Assembly: GCA_963827315.1 (NCBI GenBank)
Contig: CAWHAL010000002.1
Coordinates: 248,001-312,000, forward strand
DNA: 64,000 bases
Direction of reading: 5' to 3'
DNA from: CAVXEF01 sp963827315
GTDB taxonomy: Bacteria; Planctomycetota; Phycisphaerae; Sedimentisphaerales; Anaerobacaceae
Shown here: piece after piece, positions 59,326-64,000 of the stretch
Layout of the letters: each line of letters begins with the position of its first letter
Position numbering within the stretch: the first letter of the stretch is position 1
The notes under the pieces: generated by a model
What the model was told of the DNA's origin: nothing
The model's database searches: none
The model's input: only the letters and a program-made list of their open reading frames with translations
Position numbers and translations under genes: made by a program

Positions 59326-59664
59326 ATGAGGATGAGCAGTCTTCTAGCGACACAACGCATCCTTCTTATAAACTGGGTTATAGTGCCTGCGCTAGGCATT
59401 TGGATTTGGATTGAGAGCGGATTTTTCAGTGCCGCATCGTTCATTGTACTCTGGTTGATTTCTGATAAGGTTTGGGACTGGCTGACTGGACTTATGATTA
59501 GTGGGGCTGGTCGAATTGGAGCGAATGAACATGAGGCATCTCAGGTGGAAATTTCCGGTGAGGTGCCAGAACGTATGGCTTTTATGATGATTGTTGACCT
59601 TCTTGGAACTTTCATACTCCCTTGGGTTGTTGCAGGATTTTTTCTGGGTTGGTTTGGGACATAA
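59326..59664 (+). CDS. Small membrane protein of unknown function
   Basis: A 112-aa protein with three hydrophobic helices (INWVIVPALGIWIWI, AASFIVLWLISDKVWDWLTGLMI, MMIVDLLGTFILPWVVAGFFLGW) and a short polar loop. A loose AGGA lies 12 nt upstream. No family recognised. Same strand as its neighbours but with 100-140 bp gaps, so co-transcription is uncertain. Confidence 0.5.
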   Translation: MRMSSLLATQRILLINWVIVPALGIWIWIESGFFSAASFIVLWLISDKVWDWLTGLMISGAGRIGANEHEASQVEISGEVPERMAFMMIVDLLGTFILPWVVAGFFLGWFGT

Positions 59665-59768
59665 AACCTGTTTCCAAACGCTTCCACAAAACAATGTTAC
59701 ACTAATGCCATCCATAAATGGCTGGGGACAGTACTCATAATACTGGGGCTGTTTTAAAATAAAGTCGC

Positions 59769-60584
59769 TTGTTCGATATGATCGATAAACTCAAAAACAT
59801 TTCTGAAACAGAATTGGATTTGCCTATTTGGCGATATCTGACCTTTTTGAAGTTCATATCGCTGGTGACATATCGAGCATTGTGGTTTGCCAAGTTAAAT
59901 ATCCTTCAAGACAAATATGAAGGGACATTGCCCATTGCAACCGAAATGCAAATGCGCGAATATAACGAGCGAGCAAAAAAAGCGTTCAATACACCTGAGT
60001 TTCATCGACAAATCGATAATTGGCCCAAAGATATAATTTCTGCAGGTCGAGAGCTTACCGTTGTTAATTGCTGGTATTTCGGCGAGAACGAATCGAAGGA
60101 TATGTGGGACATACATGTTAAATCCAACGAAGGAGTTGCCATTTGCTCATCTATAAGAATGCTCCAAAATTCAGTAAATGCATATCCTGAGTTTAGTATG
60201 ATAGGCCGAGTGAAATATGTCGACTTCGATAAACACGTTATGAATATGTATGAGGCCCATCAAGCCGATGAGATAGCGTTATTAAAGAAAAACGAAGAAC
60301 AGTATAAATTTGAGAGTGAAATCCGCATTGTTAGTATGAGCACAAAAACCCCATGGTGCTTGAATATGGATGGAAGCCCTCTGACGGAGGAACAATACAC
60401 CGGTAAAAACATGAACAACTTCGAAAACAAAGGTTTATATATCACCGCAAACTTATCTTCTCTCATTCAGTTTATCGTGTTGGCCCCGGGTGCAACAGAC
60501 TGGTTTGAATTACTGGTTAAGCGTGTTCTTAAGCTTTTCAAATTGGAGTGCCCCGTCATAAGATCACAGTTTAAACAGGTTTAA
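59769..60584 (+). CDS. DUF2971-like protein
   Basis: A 271-aa soluble protein with DUF2971-like features: an N-terminal ALWFAKLNILQDKYEG, a central LTVVNCWYFGENESKDMWDIHVKSNEGVAICSSI, and a late YKFESEIRIVS. The family is common in accessory and defence-island contexts, with unproven function. The frame begins at a TTG; the ATG at 59778 is an equally plausible start. It is the last gene of the repeat-bracketed trio. Confidence 0.7.
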   Translation: MFDMIDKLKNISETELDLPIWRYLTFLKFISLVTYRALWFAKLNILQDKYEGTLPIATEMQMREYNERAKKAFNTPEFHRQIDNWPKDIISAGRELTVVNCWYFGENESKDMWDIHVKSNEGVAICSSIRMLQNSVNAYPEFSMIGRVKYVDFDKHVMNMYEAHQADEIALLKKNEEQYKFESEIRIVSMSTKTPWCLNMDGSPLTEEQYTGKNMNNFENKGLYITANLSSLIQFIVLAPGATDWFELLVKRVLKLFKLECPVIRSQFKQV

Positions 60585-60689
60585 CCCATCACCCATAGTG
60601 GTAATCTTTAACTCCGTCGGCTGAACTGATATCTTCAAGGGAGCAAGCGGCGTTTTGTACCCTTTTGCGGCTAATTAAAAAACAGTGTT

Positions 60690-60778
60690 AATCAGTGTCT
60701 AAAAACTCTGTGTCCTCCGTGGATCAAAAAAATACTTATGTCCTCTGTGGCTAAATAAAAACAATGTCCTCCGTGGCA
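60690..60778. repeat. CTCTGTGTCCTCCGTGG word repeats (right member of inverted pair)
   Basis: Three imperfect copies of a (C)TCTGTG/TCCTCCGTGG word end directly at the mnmE stop. They are the reverse complement of the element at 58863-58900. Confidence 0.7.
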
Positions 60779-62368
60779 TTATTTGCCAATACAGAAGCGG
60801 GAGAATATCTGCTCTAATATCTGTTCGTCAATATGTTGCTGTTGGATGTTGGAGGCGGCCTGGTAAGCTGACCGCAGAAGCATCGCGGCGACCTCATCGT
60901 TGCCGGCTTTTATTTCTTCGATAGATTCGCTGATATTTTTGACTGCCTCAGCAACGGCCTGCCTGTGACGGGCGGTAAGGGCAATCAAACTCGTCCCCCC
61001 GCCTTCGCGTAGCCCGCTTCCAGCCTTCGCAGCCGAAGCTGCTTCGGCGGAGTAGGCACGGCGGGCGAAAGAAGGTCGTCCCTCGCTGCTCGTCCCTCGC
61101 ATATCGCTTCCGAGTGCCAGTTCAATTATTTTTCCGTCGATTGCCTCCCGCAGGCGTTCCATTCCTGCTCTGGTTTTTGCCGAGGTCGGCAAAAAATCAG
61201 CGGCGAACAGTTTATTCAGCTCCGCAAGGTGTTCAACGAGCGCATCTTTCGAGAGCAAATCCGATTTTGTTGCGACTGGTATAATTCGTGTCACCTGACC
61301 TGTATCTTGTGGGTCATCCTTTATGAGTTTGCGTATCGCGATGTCTTCAGAGAAGTCTGTTTTCGAAATGTCGACGCAGAAAACGACCGCCGAGGCTTTT
61401 TCAAGTGCCTCAACCGCCGCCTGATGCGCCAGTTTGTCGAGGATATTATCCGGCCCTTCGAGCAGCCCGGCACAATCGAATATTACGCACCTGCAATTGG
61501 TCAGGACAAGTATGTCTGTCAGGATGTCTCTGGTGGTTTTGCGCCGGCCCGAGTCGCCGACGCTCCAAGTGACTCCGCCGGAGCGGCTATGTCGCTCACG
61601 CGAAGGCGGAAGCTCTGGCGACGGAGCGACGATGCTCCTCGGCTTGGCGAGCAGCTTGTTGAGCAGGCTGCTTTTGCCGGCGCCGGGTGAGCCTGCTATG
61701 CCGACAGCCGGCAAATCAACTACTGATTCGTAGTGGATACTGTCAGCCAACAAGCGTTCGAGCATCTGTCTTATGTGTTCGAGTTTTTCGACGGCCTGGT
61801 CGCGAGTTATGAATTCGATGTCTTCGGTGCTGAAGTCCAGGCCTGCCTCGATTAGGCTGAGGCAGTCCATTATCGCCGTGAGGATTTCTTCTGTGGTCTG
61901 GGCTAATCGGCCGGCCAAGAGTTTCTCAGCGGCAGCCAACTGGAAGCGGTTCGAACAGGTGATTATCTCGTTTACAGCCTCAGCCTGCGCCAGGTCAATT
62001 TTGCCGTTTAGGTAGGCCCTTGCAGTGAATTCTCCCGGCCCTGCGTTTTGCAGCGGTGTTCTGTTACGGGAAAACAGGGTTTCCATCAGGCCTTCAACAA
62101 CCGCCTGGCTGGCATCGATGTGGATTTCAGCGGTGTCTTCGCCGGTGTAAGAGCGTGGTGCCAAAAAGAGATAGAGCTTTGCGTCAATGCCCAGTTCGGA
62201 GTCAATGGTGATGCTGCCGGTTCGAATACAGGCCTTGTCCGGTGCGACCGAGGGGTTGAAAACCTCCTGTACAATACCGATGGTGTTCGGGCCTGTTATC
62301 CGGATGATTGACCTTGCACCGAAGCTCGGCGAGCTGACAGCCACAATGGTTTCGTTAAGGTTGTACAT
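60779..62368 (-). CDS. mnmE: tRNA modification GTPase MnmE with two in-frame insertions
   Basis: MnmE, with MnmG, installs the cmnm5 group at the wobble uridine of tRNAs. It shows the N-terminal folate domain (ETIVAVSSPSFGARSIIRITG, PRSYTGEDTAEIH, PGEFTARAYLNGKIDLAQAEAV), the G domain (GSPGAGKSSLLNKLL, TTRD, DCAGLLEGPDNI, TKSD) and the essential C-terminal FCIGK. It has 529 aa, about 70 more than usual. Two insertions explain this: residues about 249-277 in switch I, just before TTRD, and about 423-458 before the last helices; both are repeat-derived. G3 is DCAG instead of DTAG. Next to yidC, as in many bacteria. Confidence 0.93.
   Translation of the reverse strand: MYNLNETIVAVSSPSFGARSIIRITGPNTIGIVQEVFNPSVAPDKACIRTGSITIDSELGIDAKLYLFLAPRSYTGEDTAEIHIDASQAVVEGLMETLFSRNRTPLQNAGPGEFTARAYLNGKIDLAQAEAVNEIITCSNRFQLAAAEKLLAGRLAQTTEEILTAIMDCLSLIEAGLDFSTEDIEFITRDQAVEKLEHIRQMLERLLADSIHYESVVDLPAVGIAGSPGAGKSSLLNKLLAKPRSIVAPSPELPPSRERHSRSGGVTWSVGDSGRRKTTRDILTDILVLTNCRCVIFDCAGLLEGPDNILDKLAHQAAVEALEKASAVVFCVDISKTDFSEDIAIRKLIKDDPQDTGQVTRIIPVATKSDLLSKDALVEHLAELNKLFAADFLPTSAKTRAGMERLREAIDGKIIELALGSDMRGTSSEGRPSFARRAYSAEAASAAKAGSGLREGGGTSLIALTARHRQAVAEAVKNISESIEEIKAGNDEVAAMLLRSAYQAASNIQQQHIDEQILEQIFSRFCIGK
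60995..61102. repeat. Dispersed repeat inserted in frame in mnmE (C-terminal)
   Basis: A palindrome-rich sequence (CCTTCGC...GAAGCTGCTTC...GGCGGAG) encoding an Arg/Ala/Ser-rich stretch (FARRAYSAEAASAAKAGSG) not found in MnmE proteins. It is related to the TCCGCC/GGCGGA elements at 44574-44608. Confidence 0.65.
61538..61624. repeat. Dispersed repeat inserted in frame in mnmE (switch I)
   Basis: A CTCCGCCGGAGCGGC...GCGAAGGCGGAAG palindromic sequence encoding about 29 residues (PPSRERHSRSGGVTWSV) between the P-loop and the TTRD of switch I. Confidence 0.65.
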
Positions 62369-62436
62369 TGGTGGTTGGTAACTGGTTATTGGTAATTGGT
62401 TAAATGCTAATTACCATTCACCATTTACCAATTACA
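62366..62436. repeat. GGTAATTGG/CCAATTACC word repeat between yidC and mnmE
   Basis: Several GGTAACTGG/GGTTATTGG/GGTAATTGG units followed by the inverted TAATTACC/CCATTTACCAATTACC form a potential hairpin. The same word family occurs at 17770-17795 (ssb/rpsF) and 39315-39360. Confidence 0.65.
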
Positions 62437-64000
62437 TCTTATAGAACGGCTTTGGCTTTTTCTTTTTTGTTTTGCCGCCGGTCTTGCTTGTTGTGGCGAC
62501 CAGCCCTTTTTCCTCAGTCTGTTCTTTTTCGCGGATGTGCTTTTTGATAACGTATTGCTCGATGACGCCGGCGAACGTGCTGGCCATAATGTAAAGGTTG
62601 ACTCCCGATGGTGCCTTATAAAGCATCAGCGGGAAAAGCAGCGGCATCATAATCATCATCATTTTCTGCTGTTGAGCGACCTGGGGATTTGCTGCCGCCT
62701 GCTGAGGCGTAAGTTTCTGCTGCAGGTAAAACGCCACACCCATCAGAATGGGCAGAAGGCTTAGCGAATTAACCTTCCAGCTTAGCAGCGGAACCGTTAC
62801 CATCGAGAATCGAAACACCGCGTCCGGCGCTGACAGGTCGGTAATCCAGAAAGGCAAAAATGCCGCGCCGCGCAGGTCAATGCTCGTATACACCGCGCTC
62901 CACAGGGCAATCCAGATGGGCATTTGCACCAGCATCGGCAGCATACCCATAACAGGCGAGGCACCGTGCTCTCTGTAAAGGGTTATCAACTGTTTGTTCA
63001 TCTCGGTTTTGTTGTTGGCGTATTTTTTCTTTACTTCTTCAGCCATTGGAGCGAGCTTGCTCATCCTGCTCATCGAAACCTGGCTCTTTTTGGTGATTGG
63101 ATGCATAACGAGCCGCATCAGGAACACCAGTATGATAATAACCACGCCGTAATTACCGATGAAGCCGTGCATCCATTTCATTATTGCCAATATCCCAAAT
63201 GCCAGAGGGCTTATGATGCTTGCCGGGCAGCAGCAGGCTAAGAAATCTATCGTCTGGACAAAGCCGAGTTTTCGGTACAGCTCGTTTTTGTCGAAGAGAC
63301 TTTTGTCCTTTGGTCCCAGGTAAAGCTGGAATTTGTACGTTATTGTGCTGTCGGCTTGGCCGGCGGGTGCGAGTTTTATAGTCGCGGTCGTTAGACTCAC
63401 ACCGACCGTTTCATCTCCGCTGTCAGCATGTTTATCTACATCCGGGTTATAGAACGACCCTTCTTTCTCTATTACCCAGTCACAGTAGTCTTTGCCCTGT
63501 TGCGGCACGGGCACAAGTATGGCGGCGAAGTATTTATTAACCGCGGCGACCCAGAGAAAGCCGGCGCCGGGCCTTGTTAGTTCTACAGTATCGATACCGC
63601 CTTCGTTATAGAGTTTTTTGGCATTGAGTTTTAATGATGTGCTGCTGATTTGCCCTTTGGGGTCTCTGAAGGTGGCCACAGCCCTTCTCATATCCCGGCT
63701 GATGTCTTCTCTGCCCAGCCCACCCGGCCCGGCTAAACGAAAATGCAGTTTTTGTTCACTGTCGGAGAGATTCTCGATGGCTAAGTTGCAGTCGAGCATA
63801 TAGCCGCCGACTGTTACCCTGTAGGTTTTGACGAGTTTACAAACCTGCTTGTTGGTGCCTTGAACTTTAATGACGGCTTCGAACCGGGCGGTTTGCGAAC
63901 CATCTTCTGCCTTTTCAGCATCGAGCAATTGCCAGTGCAATTTGTCCAGGGGCAGTTGCGACTGCTGCTGCGGAAATACCAGTTGGCTGTTGGCCATCGA
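62432..64000 (-). CDS. yidC: Membrane protein insertase YidC (5' end outside window)
   Basis: Inner-membrane insertase/foldase. The visible 522 codons hold the periplasmic domain characteristic of Gram-negative YidC (residues about 1-240) and the five-helix core (YGVVIIILVFLMRLVMHPITKKSQVSMSRMSKLAP with the conserved arginine, GMLPMLVQMPIWIALWSAVY, MMPLLFPLMLYKAPSGVNLYIMASTF) and a Lys-rich tail (KTKKKKPKPF). The frame is still open at the right edge; the ATG at 63997 is internal, so the N-terminal membrane helix is missing from the window. Followed by mnmE. Confidence 0.94.
   Translation of the reverse strand, partial: SMANSQLVFPQQQSQLPLDKLHWQLLDAEKAEDGSQTARFEAVIKVQGTNKQVCKLVKTYRVTVGGYMLDCNLAIENLSDSEQKLHFRLAGPGGLGREDISRDMRRAVATFRDPKGQISSTSLKLNAKKLYNEGGIDTVELTRPGAGFLWVAAVNKYFAAILVPVPQQGKDYCDWVIEKEGSFYNPDVDKHADSGDETVGVSLTTATIKLAPAGQADSTITYKFQLYLGPKDKSLFDKNELYRKLGFVQTIDFLACCCPASIISPLAFGILAIMKWMHGFIGNYGVVIIILVFLMRLVMHPITKKSQVSMSRMSKLAPMAEEVKKKYANNKTEMNKQLITLYREHGASPVMGMLPMLVQMPIWIALWSAVYTSIDLRGAAFLPFWITDLSAPDAVFRFSMVTVPLLSWKVNSLSLLPILMGVAFYLQQKLTPQQAAANPQVAQQQKMMMIMMPLLFPLMLYKAPSGVNLYIMASTFAGVIEQYVIKKHIREKEQTEEKGLVATTSKTGGKTKKKKPKPFYKM

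Noticed and set aside
1..64000. Insertion sequences, prophage or rRNA genes
   Set aside because: No transposase, integrase, phage structural gene or rRNA-like sequence was recognised on either strand.

Overview
The window looks like a chromosomal segment of a Gram-negative, LPS-type bacterium, most likely a planctomycete of the class Phycisphaerae. This is inferred from gene content, not from a marker rRNA: an LpxC-FabZ fusion inside a bamA-ompH-lpxD-lpxC/fabZ-lpxA run, McsA/McsB, a DUF2089/Yip1-like pair, a CdaA/YbbR pair, and gene junctions filled with short word-like and palindromic repeats. There is no rRNA, IS element, prophage or CRISPR array.

Layout. 1-5.9 kb (minus): end of a polytopic membrane protein, a methyltransferase-glycosyltransferase fusion, mtnA and a frame-interrupted uvrA. 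6.1-21.5 kb: nfi (plus), then on the minus strand a cyclophilin, a Gfo/Idh oxidoreductase, the outer-membrane/lipid A cluster, and the conserved glmU-prs-rplY-pth-rpsF-ssb-rpsR-rplI-dnaB run. 21.6-29.4 kb: tRNA-Gln, ftsK, a plus-strand DUF2089/membrane pair, a radical SAM protein, a sodium:solute symporter and a TPR lipoprotein. 29.6-33.7 kb (minus): gyrB-dciA-dnaN, with dnaN frame-interrupted. A 675-bp gap follows in which coding polarity switches; it holds one perfect DnaA box and may be the replication origin.

34.4-44.5 kb: MarR regulator with a giant, frame-interrupted acyl-CoA dehydratase activase; a WYL regulator; a lipoprotein-cdaA-ybbR operon behind a perfect sigma-70 consensus promoter; der. 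44.7-50.7 kb: dus, an RRM protein, and an accessory zone with inverted copies of a ~150-bp AT-rich element around a PH-domain/HTH/DUF2178 cassette. 50.8-53.2 kb: a foreign-looking single-chain restriction-modification enzyme. 53.3-58.8 kb: ogt, coaD, a PTPS-III-like folate enzyme, mcsA-mcsB, and dnaK behind a sigma-54-type promoter. 58.9-64 kb: three uncharacterised genes bracketed by inverted repeats, then mnmE (with two repeat-derived in-frame insertions) and yidC running off the right edge.

Strongest leads: (1) uvrA, dnaN and the activase are each broken by a +1 frame change at a UGA-C stop, and all three carry CAGAAGA(C/T)T 11-13 nt before that stop; (2) palindromic dispersed repeats supply the ribosome-binding region of cdaA, dnaB and dnaK and have entered mnmE, pth and the lpxA/gfo junction in frame; (3) the sigma-54-like dnaK promoter, a DGA-to-DMA change in CdaA, and the PTPS-III motif.
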